Origin: Psococerastis gibbosa
Taxonomy: Eukaryota; Arthropoda; Insecta; Psocodea; Psocidae
Reading direction: 5' to 3'
Length of the DNA stretch: 64,000 bases
Assembly (NCBI GenBank): GCA_963971405.1
Contig: OZ020489.1
Coordinates: forward strand, 45,462,510 to 45,526,509
Below the pieces are notes generated by a model. The model was not told where the DNA came from, did no database searches, and was given only the letters and a program-made list of their open reading frames with translations. Position numbers and translations under genes: made by a program. Below, piece by piece: positions 46,598-59,316 of the stretch; positions within the stretch are counted from its first letter, which is position 1, and every line of letters starts with the position of its first letter.

Positions 46598-47658
46598 GCC
46601 TTAGTAATGTAACCGTACAGTAAACGAGACAGTATTATTCTATAATCCTGTATTCTTTCCTGCAGTTTTATAAATATGCAATTTTGACTAAAAAGCACAA
46701 TCTAGATGTTTCTTATAGAAAATCCAACATGGACGGCTTCCATCCTGTGATTGGCGCGGACCATCCTCTTACTTATCATATCGAGATGAGAGGAGAGTAT
46801 TTAGTTTCCGTGGGCGACAGTCCTGTAAAAGGAGAATTACCCTTCATGTGTGAATTTCCACACCACAACCATCTTATATTTTGTTTCACTTTTCTGATTG
46901 CCTGTTTAAAAAAAAAAAAAACTTCCCTTATTAATTGCCTAACAAACAAAAGAAATATTGAAATAATAGACAGTATCATGTCATTTAAATATTGTTTTAT
47001 GTTGCGTTATTTTACATTAGCTACACTGATTACACTGTAGCCTACGCACTAATGTCTTTAACATTATTTTGTAGGGAAGCTATCAGAAAAACAAGGCAAG
47101 TGGTAGCAGAAGGTCAAGGGAAATTTCCATTCTATGTATAACCTAGGCTATATACTTTAACTGGCGGAAATTAAAGAAGACCTACAGTACATCCCAAATA
47201 AATAACAAACACATATTTCCGGCCTACATACGGTGTTCAGTACGTCATGTAACATCTGATCTATCTACTAGCAAATCTGCAGCCAAAATTATAAGGTTAT
47301 GTAATTTTCCCATGGATCATTGGTTGCCCTAATCACTTTCACCTTCACTCCCCATATCAACTTAGGTCATGGATTATTTATGGTGGAACCAATGAACTTG
47401 ACTCACTATTTCAAACTATATATGCTTAAACTATCAAATAAACCACCTAAATTCATGCTAAAAATTACTTTCCTTTAATTATTCAAAGCACACCATTCCA
47501 AATATACATGTAGGCCTACAATCGAGGGTTGCCCCTATTTCATTATACAATACAATACAATACAAAAATTAGAGTCCCTGACCAGCCAGAGCCGGATCGA
47601 CCGTGTCAAACAAAAATAGTCACCCGAGAGGGTTTTGTACGAAAGAAGGAGGAGGTAC

Positions 47659-47916
47659 TTAGATAGTCCAGCTCCTGGGGTCGTACTCATCCAAATTATA
47701 TAGTGAGGGGTCAATAAGTCTGCTCTTAATGTATGTTCTGAAACAAGCTGGATCCAACTGACTTACTAAAAATGGTAGCTTATTGTGAAGCCGGTGTGCA
47801 AGTATCGGATAAGAATCCCTCGACTTGTTTAGGCGACACCTGGGCATATCGAACCCTTTTGCCGATCGGGTATTATAGGAGTGCACTGTACTCCGAGCTG
47901 GCAATCCAGGATTCAT
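47659..47916 (-). mobile_element. LINE reverse transcriptase C-terminal fragment
   Basis: 85 codons, reading HSYNTRSAKGFDMPRCRLN then RDSYPILAHRLHNKLP and a closing FRTYIKSRLIDPSLYNLDEY. This is the usual end of LINE polyproteins: 'nYNTR', '..s....g..lyNkLP', 'F...lk..L'. Upstream domains are missing, so it is a 5'-truncated copy. A TACAA tandem lies at 47548-47565. A weaker piece of the same tail may lie at about 60550-60610. Confidence 0.65.
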
Positions 47917-47960
47917 CTTTACGGCCTATAGGGGTCATGTGTCATTTTAGCTTTTTACAA

Positions 47961-48985
47961 TAATTGTAATAGAACTACCGAACCGGTTCACGATTAAATG
48001 TGCCTTTACCAAAGCTACAAGTAGCCCTAGGTGCTGGCTACAGTATTTTTTTCTAACTTGGGCACTTGCCGAAAATTGTTAATCATCAGCGACACTTAAT
48101 CTTGTTTTAATTATTATTATTGAATCGGCTCACATAGGCTAACTATGTCAGCCGATTCAATAACAACAACAAAAATAATAACAAGATAAGTAAGTATCAC
48201 ATATAACAAAACAAGCCGTTTCATCGTCGGATCAGATCTTATCTTAGGTACTGTGGGAAAGTTAGATATCTTCCAAGAAGAAGAATTCATTTTGACTAAA
48301 ACTGTATATTTATAATTCCCAATGTCAGGCATCCCGTGGCTGGAGATCGTTATCAATATGGTTGCTAGTGTAGCCTGCACAAGATAAATACGCAATTTGG
48401 CGGGGAAAACCAGTGATAAGTGTAGCCGGCACAAGCTAACTACAGAGTTTTTGACCGGGTCCAGGTATCCGTTCTGCTATGCTGCAATGTACGTGTAAGA
48501 CATTGATATTTTTTGCGTTGGTACTTATCTCTGATAGTTGGTTTTTGGTTAACGGGTGCCTCGTAAGGCATATTATGGCTCCCGCCGCTCCAGTTAATGT
48601 ATAATCATAGCCTGCCAATCGAAATAAGCTGACTGGCATCCCTATGCTTATACATAGGATGCAGTATTTCAGGGCTTTGTGATTTTTTTCGTGAAATCAC
48701 AGGATCGAAGTTACAAAATACATGCGTCCCACTTTCGGATTTTGGCCACTTGTAGCGCTTGGGTGTTTCCCGCACAAATTTAAAAATTGAAATGTAGTAG
48801 TCAATATCAATTTAATGTGTCGTTTCACATTAATACATCCATAATGACCCAAATTTCAGCCTGTCTTTTCCTGCTGTAACCATACCATTGGTCATGACTT
48901 CATGGACACGGCAAAATCAAACCACATGAGAATTTTTCTCTGAATTAGGTATCCAAATTATGGCTAAATTCAGAAGCCCGTATTC
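47961..48985. other. Gene-free stretch with a short hairpin
   Basis: GAATCGGCTCACATAG and its near-complement (about 48122-48158) form a small hairpin. The minus-strand frame over it ends in a hydrophobic stretch that looks like a leader, but there is no further support for a gene. Confidence 0.35.
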
Positions 48986-49680
48986 TCTAACATGTTGCTT
49001 TACAGGGGCATTGAAATCCTGTCCCACTGCAGCCATGGAGATAGTACTGGACTTCCCACCCCTCCATGTTGCAGTGGAAACTTCAGCCGAAAGGGCATTA
49101 TTAGGAGCGGGTTAAAAAGGAGTGGAAGGGCAGTTAAGAGAGACTCAGCCTCTCTGACTACGTCTGACCACTGCCTGGATATGCCAAGGGATAGAATCCA
49201 TCCAAAATACTGTTTTAGGAGGGAATTCGAAACTATATTAAGGACAAAGAAAGAATACTGCGAATCAGCAGGAATTCTCAATAGTCACACAATCAAGTGG
49301 TTTACTGATGGCTCTAAGCTAGGACGTACAAAACCAAGAACAGGTCTTGGCGTCTTTGGCCTTAGGGTTTTATATCTGAAGTCTCTTGGGGATACAACTA
49401 CAGTCTTGCAGATTCTGCAATGAAGGAGTGGAGGACCCCAAGCACATCCTCCTTCACTGCGATGCAATCGCACGAAGAAGAGCAGCATGCTCGGGAAGCT
49501 TGCAGTTACATGTAAAAGACCTACCACTTCTAAATCCCCTCAAAATCCTGGTTCTCCTGGGGGAGATAGTTCTCGAGGAAGAGATGTAGAAGTGATGTAG
49601 ATACTTTGTTGTAGGGGCACAATAGGCCAAATAGGCTTAAGTGCACACGGGTAACACCTGTACCCCAATTAAAAAAAAAA
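48986..49680 (+). mobile_element. Jockey-like LINE 3' part with internal deletion
   Basis: The frame at 48992-49423 carries a degraded pre-RNase H region and the start of RNase H (IKWFTDGSKLG, then GLGVFG). A second, overlapping frame (49386-49589) carries the C-terminal knuckle CRFCNEGVEDPKHILLHC and the closing LNPLKILVLL. Most of RNase H between them is absent, which points to an internal deletion. The copy ends in a 3' untranslated stretch and an A-run at about 49671. It resembles 48-1340 in layout but is a different subfamily. Confidence 0.75.
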
Positions 49681-49689
49681 AAAAAAAAT

Positions 49690-51805
49690 GACCCAAATTT
49701 AATGAAACGAACTAGTTTTTTGTATCATTCGCACACCTAGGCCTATCTACAGTACAATGGTCAATGAATATTTTAAAAAAAATGCTCGTGGTATCCTACG
49801 CAGTATGTATTAATGTATGGAAGTATCACATACAATACTTCAAATTATGTTCCAACATGAGTTTAGAAAGAGTACTGTACTTTACGTTACGGCAAGCATT
49901 CATTATGGCATTTTCGTACAGCTCACTGGGGGTTTAATATATTAAACCAAACCCCTGTATGAGGAAAGTGGCAAAAAACGTCTTTGCGTCGTGTTCATTA
50001 AGCATAACACACCACACTACCACAGTAGACCAGGTATCGGACATTTTCACAACCTTAGCCTTTACCCCTATTTATTCTGACGGGTAGTTCCTCACTAACG
50101 CAATACGGCGACACCTACCATGTTCCCTTACTTTTGACTCCGTAAGCCATGGGTGACAAGTGAAAACTCAAGGTGAGTTCCATGGAAAAGGCTTCTAAAA
50201 TACAGCACAATGTAATAACATATAAATGTAATAACAAATATACAGTAATTTACAGTGAAGAGGAAGGAACACAACTATTATTTTTGACTTTTTCCTTCTG
50301 GTAGGTTGTCTTGCTTTGACTTAAAGTTTCCACTCAAATTTCCTTGCTTCAACATTTTCTCTGGCGGGACGAGATGCCTCCTCTGCTCCTGTTCCCCGAA
50401 ATATGTTGCCCTAAAAATGTCAATAATATTAACCTACCGATACATACCAATTAAAATAAGACAACATATTTTGTTTCAGTTAATGTATGCTATGCTGTGG
50501 ACCCATAGAGGGAAGTCACTGTCACAAATTATTACTTCGCAAGCCCCATGCATACAAAGGCTTAAAAATGCTTCTCGTAGGTTGTATAGTAACTTGTTGC
50601 ACTCGGTGTGTTTGGGGAGTGTGCTAAGTGACTTAGTTTGGCTACAAGACGGCAACACATGCATCAACACTTTAAGAAGAATTAAAGCTATTGTGGGTTT
50701 AATATAAATTACTCACTTACCTTTTAGAAGTATTATTGTAGGCCTACTGTACTTTACATAATGTGTAGCATAGTGTGAACTCTGAAGTTTTCAATCCAAC
50801 AACCGAACTTATTTTATTAGTAAAGTAGGTATTGCTGTAGAGATTGAATCAATAAATAATTTTTATCATTTTTGTTTATCGAAAACCCACTCATTTCTGC
50901 TGCGTTGTTTTTGTTTTGAAAATGAATGTTGACTTCAAAACAGGCAGCCAATAGTAGGCCAAGTTTTATAGAACGTTTGAATACACTCACAATTGTTTCT
51001 TAATAAATTAATTTGATTGGTTAAAACTGGGACGCAAATATTTTGTGACTCGGCTCAATGATTTTCCTAGTTGGAATCACAGACGGCCCTATACCGACTA
51101 GCATTCTATAGTAAATATTTATTCTATGTGTATAATGGGTAAAACAAACAAGAAAAAAAAATATGTGGCGAAGGGAAACAAAAACAAAGGAATGAAGAAA
51201 GGTTACCGGCACGCCACACTAGGCTATTTCAAATCACAACTACTACTTCTACAGTACTTTGTTAGTAGGTGCGTACACTAAATGCCAAAGCAGTTTGGTG
51301 CATTGAATGATCTAGTCCTATGTGTTTTTTTTAAATGACATTAATTTAGTGTTTATTGCTGTAAACATCTAATCAATATAACTACCGTCTAAAATTTCTA
51401 TCAATTTAATGTACTATTTCATAAATTTGCAAGATGTTTTAGTGCTTCAAGTAACGACTAACTCTATTTCCGTCGCAAAATTCAAAATTTCAAAATGGCC
51501 GCTCAAGGCCACTTCAGATCAAAAATAAATAATATGGCTAATAATGAGTAATTTTAATTAAATTAAAGATTGCCAATAATTAATTATAAATAACAAATTG
51601 TTTTTTTTTAATTTGTGAAGGGTACATGATATTTTACTTATTTTAGCCTACCTCCATTTTAAATTGTGCACTGCAGTTGCTTATTATTCAATATTGGAAA
51701 TTACGGTATATATAGAATAGAATCTAGATTAGATTAGGTACTGGTGCTTGGTTGACAGCTTGTAGTACCAAAAACTAATTAAGAGTAAAAGCTGAGACAG
51801 TGGCA
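49690..51805. other. Gene-free stretch
   Basis: No supported gene. The 133-codon plus-strand frame at 50306-50707 has no recognised motif and uneven composition. AT-rich DNA and short runs only. Confidence 0.35.
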
Positions 51806-51807
51806 GA

Positions 51808-52264
51808 GGTAAAGGTTCAGTTTAGCTACCCCCTCATAAAATCACAAAATTTGGTTCTATATCGTTGATTTAGCTTCAAAGAAACCCATTTCCGAAAGTA
51901 TAGTTTTTGAGTTACAGCCGAATTTAGTTCGAACCAAGACTCCGTCGAGAAATTCAAGAAGATGGTACTAGTGTCACTGAGCCCAGATTAATATTGATGA
52001 ACTGAACAGTAATAAGTGAACTCAGTTAATTTATTAGCACATAGTGCTACTTATAAATACAACAACAACAATTTTTGCATGGGCAGGTATAGGGACAAAT
52101 TGCTCATACACTTTTTTATGGAAGGAACATTGTCAGAGGCATGTAAATAAGACAACCTTTCCTTAAAATATGAATTCCCTTGCAAATTGGATATTTTCCT
52201 TCCATATTAAAAGCATTTTCGTTCGACTTTTGATACAGCGGGGTAGCTAAACTAGACCTTTACC
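51808..52264. mobile_element. MITE just upstream of the zinc-finger gene
   Basis: GGTAAAGGTTCAGTTTAGCTACCCC at the left (about 51815-51839) and GGGGTAGCTAAACTAGACC with TTTACC at the right (about 52239-52263) are inverted copies. The interior is AT-rich without a frame. It ends about 115 bp before the start codon of the zinc-finger gene, so it may form part of that promoter or 5' untranslated region (inference). Confidence 0.6.
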
Positions 52265-52379
52265 GACCTTTGTTTCAGACATGGAACCCTCCAACAATTA
52301 AGTAGACTAATATTGTTAACATTAAAAAGTTTACATCCTAGCAATTCGTCGCGATCCGTTGTGCTATAGTACAACGGCC

Positions 52380-52901
52380 ATGGAAAATCATTTTTTTGCC
52401 ATACCGGACAACTTAGTTACCATTAAAATGGAATATGACACAGTGGAACATGTTGAGACCGCAGAACAGTTCCTGGATAAAGCAGAAAACGTAGTTAACG
52501 TCTCCGTAAATGAAAAAAAAATAACCAAGGATGCAGGGAAAGAAAGAGCTTCACTAATAAAAAAGGGAGTGAAAAAAGTTGAACGTAGAAACGTCAATAG
52601 GAAAGTTTGTAAAAAGTGCGGAGGCTCCTATCCTAAAGCGGAAGTCAACAGTTCCCTTTACTGCAAGAAATGCCTTCCTACAAACATCCAACACATTATG
52701 GCCGGCTTCAAGAATAGGATTAGGAAACCACCACCGGATAACAGCGGCATGCCTTTGATTTGCAATTACTGTGAATTAGGTTTTTCTGAGTTGAGCGTGT
52801 TCCAGTATCATCTCAAGTCTCATACAGGAGCTGTGCCGTACTGTTGTGGGCTGTGCAATGAGACTTTCGTGGAGGAGGCCACATTAAAGTTGCATTTGCA
52901 G
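52380..52901 (+). CDS. Zinc-finger gene exon 1
   Basis: 174 codons, donor GTAACG. Contains the N-terminal region, the four-Cys motif, finger 1 and the first part of finger 2, ending in LKLHLQ. Confidence 0.88.
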
Positions 52902-54522
52902 GTAACGTATTTCAGCAATACTTTCTATTTTATTGTATTTTAGTACTTCATAAAGGAAAATATAGGCTTAAACTTTATTGAAGCATTTACAATATATTGT
53001 GGTGTGATATATGATCTTACTTCACCCCTTTCTATCCCGCCACTTCTCACAATATATAATTTTTTTTAGTTTCCTCTTGAGATCGTCCTCAATCTGTACA
53101 TGTTCCTCTTGTTAGTTTTCCATTCAAGCCACATATTCGCCCAGTTGCAGTTCCAACAATTTCTGAGACCAAGCCATTGATGTTTGTTATTGCATTTAAA
53201 TTGCAGTCGTTCTAGATATTCTCGCAACCAACGCAACGGTTCCTCAACACTGAATTATGTTCTCGCTCGTTTATTCCTCATCAAATCCCTTCTAGTCCTT
53301 TCACGAAAATTCTCATAAAATATATTTTGTACTGTTGCGCCGTGGAAGACGAAAAAAGTCATTTATCTCAATGTTGTAGCCTACGTCATAGTATATGTTC
53401 CTTTTTTTTCCAGGTCCTGCCTCTTATGGGAGGGTCTTCAAATCTGAGTGTTGTTCTCCTTCCTGTGGGGCACTCTGACAATATTGACTGCTTTTGCAGG
53501 GTCATCCTGAGGAGAATCCACCCTGCGTGTGCGGCCAGTGCGGCCGAATATTCGCGTACGTGGGTTTCCTGAAGCAACACCTGCGGTCTCACTCTTCCGG
53601 CGAGCCCCCCAACACCTGCCCCATCTGCGAGCGCCGTTTCTTCAGCCAGACGTCGTTCGAGACGCATATTGTAAAGGCGCACTCGGGCACTACCTCTTCT
53701 CACATATGCACCTACTGCGGCAAGGCGTTCCAGTACAACTGCCACCTGCAGACTCATTTAAGAGTCCACACCAGAGACAAACCATATCTATGCACAGGTA
53801 CGTTATTCTGTAGTGTTTGAGAGTTTGACTCGTCCCTTTTACGCGTTACCACTTCCTTGACTTTCTTTACAGTTCCTAGCTGTGGAAGTCGTAACGTGCT
53901 ATGAAGGGAGGCCCCAACACCCGACTTGCGCGACTTGGCAGAACTTGGCTATCAATACCTACGTTTTTGACTCAAAAAATTGTCAAAAATCCATTGATAT
54001 AGTTCTTTCCTGTCTTGTGTAGAATGTCCTGCACGGTTCCCACTTCCTGGCTCTCTCAAGCGCCACATCCAGATGTACCACACCAACGAAAAGGCCTACC
54101 ACTGCGTCCATTGTACTGCCAGCTTCCTCACGCCCGTCAAACTCAACAACCACATTAAGTCGCACACCAAGGTCAGCTCGTACGTGTGCGCCGAGTGTGG
54201 CAGCAGGTACGCGACCCTGAGGGGCCTGCGCGAGCACCGCCGGCGGCACGCGTCGCGCGAGAAGCGCTACCAGTGCGCGCACTGCAGCAAGGCCTACCAC
54301 CTTCGCCACTCCATCATCGGCCACGTCGCCAGGCATCTCCCGCCGAGCGCCAAAACCTACGCCTGCCAAAAGTGTGAAATGCGTTTTTTTTGGCCGGAAG
54401 GTTTGAAGAGTCACATGCGGATACATTCGGGCGTGCGTGCGTTCCGCTGCGAGCTGTGCCCCAAGTCTTATTTCACGTCGGCAACTTTGAAGTCTCATCA
54501 TGTAAAGACACACCCCCGGTAA
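52380..54522 (+). CDS. C2H2 zinc-finger protein, eleven fingers, three exons
   Basis: Exons 52380-52901, 53500-53797 and 54023-54522 join in phase to 439 codons plus TAA. The start is the ATG in GGCCATGG, a strong start context; no earlier ATG in frame was seen. Residues 1-75 are acidic then Lys-rich. Residues about 79-100 hold a CKKC..CKKC pair that may bind zinc. Eleven C2H2 fingers follow from about residue 125 to the end, the first CNYCELGFSELSVFQYHLKS and the last CELCPKSYFTSATLKSHHVK. Finger 2 crosses the first junction and finger 6 the second, so correct splicing rebuilds both. Linkers differ from the TGEKP consensus. It is probably a nuclear DNA-binding regulator, as is usual for such arrays. 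No KRAB or ZAD domain was recognised, although the N-terminal four-Cys motif could be a diverged ZAD-like fold. Exon 3 is much more GC-rich than its surroundings. No specific orthologue was identified. Confidence 0.9.
53500..53797 (+). CDS. Zinc-finger gene exon 2
   Basis: Acceptor CTTTTGCAG, donor GTACGT. It opens with GH, completing finger 2, and contains fingers 3 to 5 and the first Cys of finger 6. Confidence 0.88.
54023..54522 (+). CDS. Zinc-finger gene exon 3
   Basis: Acceptor TCTTGTGTAG; two bases complete a Glu codon. It carries the rest of finger 6 and fingers 7 to 11, then TAA a few residues after the last finger. Confidence 0.9.
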
Positions 54523-55989
54523 GGTGATCGCTGCTGTGAGTTTGCCAGTTTCATTTAGGCAGACGTGAGTTGTGAATCAAATCTTATTTGTATAATTTAT
54601 AGTATGAAGACTTGTGTACAGGAAAGACGTCATGTGAAAAAATAGGTAATGCTGAACATATTTTTATGATATAATTAAGAAACCGTCGGATTCCGCACAT
54701 ACCTTTACAGTATGTGTGTATACAACATCAAATTTTACGGGGAACAATATTATTGATAGGAAATGTTCTTCTATATGTATATATGTGTATGCAGTATATG
54801 ATACCAAAGATTGGCCACGGCTATGAAAGGAGTGGCGGATTGACGTTAATTACTGAAAATGCATGTATGCATGAAGAACCAGTAGAATCCGGGCTGATGG
54901 GCCGTGGTCGACATTCTACTGGTTTTTCATTGGACATCGTCCGTGAAAGCCTTTGCAGTTACATTGTATGAATACAATGTATCAAAATTTAGAGTCTCAA
55001 CATTAGTTGTATCAATATTCTTACAATAGCTCTGTGATGTATTGCATAAAATGTGAAATATAACTGTGTATAAAACACTGATGTGGGCAAGTCCCTTGGG
55101 TAAGATTTGCATATTATTGGACTTTGTCTGTTTGCAAATAAATGCTTATTTATTTATTTATTTTTCAAACAGTAAACGAGATTTCAAAAATTCCAAAATA
55201 TTGAAATGTTATTCTGGACCAGAGTCGGGAAAAGGATTAGCAGCTTATCTTTATGAACAACAGTATCTTTATAACCCGAATACAATGTATTATATTATTA
55301 TTAATACCAACAACAAACATCTCTATGACACTAAGCCTCTTCGAGCTCAGACTTTGACCTTATAAAGCTGGTATGAAAGGGGAGGCCAGCAGGCAATCAT
55401 GACTTTAAAAACGGACGCATAAGACGACACTAATAATTTAGAGTAATAAGAATGAGAATAAATGCGAATAATGCAGACAGGCTGTGAATAGACTGACTTA
55501 CTTGACTTAGGTTGGCTTGTCGAGCCCGCGGGGACTTTTGGCCGCTGCCACTACTCCACGCCACCTCGAACGATCCTCCAATCCAATCTCGGGTGTGAAT
55601 AGACTACTAATAACAATTAACTATTGTATCGGAATGGCCCTGCCAATATTTATCTTTTCACCAAAATGAGATGATGTTCGGTTCGGAGTTGTTTATTTCA
55701 TTATGAGATGAGTGTCATCCGGAGCCTTGGGCTATGGGATAGGGCTGCTACTATTGTATATCCGATGCGATATAACTGCGCTTTGAAGCTTTAAATACAA
55801 CTTCAATATTGTGTGTAATGTGTATCATTGGCAAGTAGCTTGGTGCATTAAAAGTCCCTTATCTTATAGGAAAACTGTTTCCGCAAATCAGATCATCTCT
55901 TTCGATTTGTATACGAAGGAGGTTCATTGAACACTTTTCTGTGGTGAAAATAGAAGCGAAAATAACTATTGCTTGTGGTTTTTAATATA
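54523..55989. other. 3' flank of the zinc-finger gene
   Basis: Probable 3' untranslated sequence, then AT-rich DNA. A TTTA tandem lies near 55146-55163. Small frames have no motif. Nothing else was recognised. Confidence 0.4.
55137..55142 (+). terminator. Candidate poly(A) signal AATAAA
   Basis: AATAAA about 615 bases after the zinc-finger stop. It is the first canonical signal noticed downstream on this strand. It gives a plausible but unproved 3' untranslated region. Confidence 0.3.
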
Positions 55990-57904
55990 CTGTTCGCCCA
56001 GAAAAGTTTGCAAATGCACATGAAAATCTCCCGTAATGCTTTACCAAGTCCCGCCTCTCCATGTAAATTCCCTATTCTGCATTTTCAAATCAGATAGAAC
56101 TACTTTGCATGTGTTTGTATACACAAAACTTATGGGGGTTCCATTCCAAATTCAATGCATTAAGGTCACAAGTGGACATTGCTTATTTATTTAGCTAAAA
56201 TTGTCGATCTGCTGCACTTTTTACGAATTCACGACTCCAAGGTCAAAATTAAAATTAAAATTTTCTGAATGTTAGTTAATTGTCTTCAACTACTGTAGCA
56301 ACGTTAGTGGAACTGTTTTAGGATCATCATAGAACAAAATCAAAGCAATATTTATTGTTATAAATATTATTAGTGCGTTTCTTGAATTTGAGAAATTTAT
56401 ACAATTTTCATCGTACCATACTGTGTTATAAAATGGATCAACTTGAAAGTAGAATGTTAACTTAAGAGCGTTCAGGCCACAGAATAGAGTTTCTGTGTAT
56501 CACACCAATAAGGGTCTCGTCAAGGTATACAATGCGATTTCCTTCAGACCTGGCGTTCCGGATTCCTTGTAAATACCTATAACGCCAAGAAAGCGTGCGT
56601 TGCGACTCGACCAAGACGTTGTATTTTGTCAAACATCTTAAATCTGCACAGCATTTAAATTGTGACTTCTTTGTTTCTGCTGCGCTTCCGATGCGTGTAT
56701 TCATAATAGTCTCCTCAACCTACTGGTTGTGTTTTTTATTTTATTACGTACAACTTAACCAAGAAAAACATTTTCACAACGAGTTCTGATGCGAGTACTA
56801 ATTGATTACATTGATTTCCTTGTATTACGGAAAAGTCTTTAGAAATATTTTATCTATCAGACCAAAATACTAATACTAGCAAATTGAAATTCATTTCTTG
56901 AACTACTTTTCATGTATGGTCACTACAGAGTACAGATTGTTAATTTACCTGAAGTGAAGACGCCTAGTGATAAATACGCGGAGGCTCTCCTTGGGCTTTT
57001 GGTAACGACCATCAAGCTCTAATATTTCTTGTCGCAGGGTGTCCAAGCTTAACAGTCAGCAATCATCCTAGGATGAATATACATAATTATGGGGTTCCTT
57101 ATCATACTCTCATCACATTCGTCGAGATCGCGTAGTATTATTGACGTCTTTTTTCCTATATATTTTTGTTGATTTTATACCTCGACGGACTCCTAGACTC
57201 TGTTATATCAGAATTGACGCATATCTGACAATAAATCACTGACATAACTTTCAACTTCCTTAAATAGTTCGCAAAGGTTTAAGATCATCATTCATGTCTC
57301 CTAGTGAATTTGTTTGCCTTACCAAACGGTTCATGCGGAAATGTTGCTTCAGTTGCTTCCTCTTACTAGGCCTGCTTCCTTTGGTATGACACACCACTCT
57401 TTTCTGTGGTCTGAATGCCCTTAACTTCGATATTAACTGTCTACTTTCAAATTGATCCATTTTATAATACAGTATAGCAAGAAGAAAATTGTATAAATTT
57501 CTCAAATTCAAGAAACGCACTAATAATATTTATAACAATAAATATTGCTTTGATTTTGTTCTATGGTGACCCTATAAGACCGTTCCATTAACGGTGCTAC
57601 AGCAGTTGAAGACAATTAACTAACATTCAGAAAATTTTAATTTCAATTTTGACATTGGAGTCGTGAATTCGTAAAAAGTGCAACAGATCGACAATTTTAG
57701 CTAAATAAATAAGCAATGTCCACTTGTTACCTTAATGCATTAAATTTGGAATGGAACCCCATAAGTTTTGTGTATACAAACACATGAAAAGTAGTTTTAT
57801 CTGATTTGAAAATGCAGCATAGGGAATTTACATGGAGAGGCGGGACTTGGTAAAGCATTACGGGATATTTTCATGTGCATTTGCAAACTTTTCTGGGCGA
57901 ACGG
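55990..57904. mobile_element. Tc1/mariner-like element with ~430-bp terminal inverted repeats
   Basis: The arms (55990-56420 and 57468-57904) are inverted copies with few differences. They begin CTGTTCGCCCAGAAAAG and end with its near-complement, and TA flanks both sides. Between them, on the minus strand (56704-56462), an 80-codon frame contains WRYRYLQGIRNARSEGNR and IVYLDETLI. This matches the DDE-superfamily pattern around the second catalytic Asp ('WR..YL..I...R..GR.IVYLDETW'). The rest of the transposase is missing or unreadable, so the element is defective. Very long inverted repeats are uncommon but known in this superfamily. Confidence 0.8.
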
Positions 57905-59316
57905 TAGGTGTTTGCCCGCAGTGCAATAATAACTGTAGCGAATGAAGAAAACTGATTTGATGATGTAGGCTGTGGTTGTTAACTTTCAACTCATGTAACA
58001 GTGCTAGGCTCTACAGTAGTGTACTGTGTTTACACTAGACCAAGCCATATTACATTAGCCGGATGTAAGCAAAGTGTGACACTGTCGTCTTATTTTTCTA
58101 CTGTTGTTAAATAAGAGGCAGTACCTCAGTTTGTTAACATGTTGCCATGCTTTATATTTTTCATAAAATAATTTAATCAATTTTCCCGTTCGAAGTAGGT
58201 ACTTGTAGGCCTATGGTACGTACTTAAATACCAGGATGCTTGATTACCGTACCTTAAAAATAAACAGCGTATAGGTCAAGTCAAAAAATTAATTAAAAAA
58301 TGGCTCCAAGTCGTATAGCAACTCTTAGCTCTCTTTCTCTCTTAAACTATTTTACAATTAATTTACCTTATAATGTATTTATCTATTTTTTATACAGTAT
58401 AATTATGATGATTGTTCAATTAATTCATTTAATTAATTCAATTATTTGTTATAATTATATTATACTTTACTTATTTACCTTATAATATACCTATATGTAT
58501 TTATTAGATTCAAACCCGTAACAAACGGGATACAAAAATAGTTATGGCATGTATTTGTATGGCATTTGTTTGGGCCCAGGGCCTCATCCGGAGGTAGGCT
58601 ACCTGCGCCGATATCCTTCCATTCATATTTTTTTCAATATATTTCCCTCATTTGGTGGAGTAACCAGTGAGGACAAAAACAAAACAAACAACCGTTGCCT
58701 GCGTAGGGATTATAGGTTTAACAAACAGAGAGACGAGCGCGTGCGCAGCCAGGTCTTCGTAATGCGTGATGTGGAAAAGGACTAGTTTTTCATGTTGATA
58801 GAGCAGTAATTTAATTAGAAACTCTATTCTTCACTGCAGTGCCCACAAATCAAACTCATTTTCAACTTAGTAAACTGAATAATTTTCGAATATAGGTACT
58901 AAGTAGGTATCTTGAAACTTTTTGAAAAATTCAGTCAACCTCTTAGTACTGTTATTGACTGTTTTTTCTTTTAATTTTTTCTGGCAAAATAATTAATCAA
59001 AAATTTGATTTGGAAAATCTGTCATTCAAATCTGAAATAATGTTTTCAAGTATAGTGGGATGTAGACGCCGGTCGCTCGAAAATATCCCTTCGGACTGGA
59101 TCCCAGTCCGAAGGGATATGATTGGTTGGCTCCACTGCTCAGCCTTGACCTTATCCTTGGTGTCACCATGTCAATTTCTAATTTCTCGGTTTCGCCGCAG
59201 AACAGCAGTTGAAAGGTTTTCCTCAGCATTTTGTCGTTCTCTTTGTAGTAGTTTCGTCAGACATTTAACTGCGGTTTCACTTGTAATTTTCCACATTTCT
59301 GCTAGACCGTGATCAT
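57905..59316. other. Gene-free stretch with a perfect short palindrome
   Basis: ATATCCCTTCGGACTGG (59083-59099) and its exact complement (59103-59119) are separated by three bases. A minus-strand open stretch (59312-59171) reads WKITSETAVKCLTKLLQRER. It is cut by the adjacent hAT insertion and was not recognised. Confidence 0.45.

Noticed and set aside
46684-47040. Plus-strand 118-codon frame
   Set aside because: The first half looks coding, but the second half is a run of Lys from an A-tract and low complexity; no motif recognised.
48117-48434. Minus-strand 105-codon frame with a hydrophobic end
   Set aside because: A leader-like stretch (MKRLVLLYVILTYLVIIF) is tempting as a small secreted peptide, but it is followed by only about 17 residues, partly formed by a hairpin, with no cleavage product or family match.
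50306-50707. Plus-strand 133-codon frame
   Set aside because: No family resemblance and mixed composition; no splice signals that would make it an exon.
53386-54513. Minus-strand frames of 123 and 176 codons over the zinc-finger exons
   Set aside because: They are shadows of the C2H2 frame, which has eleven complete finger motifs and matching splice sites.
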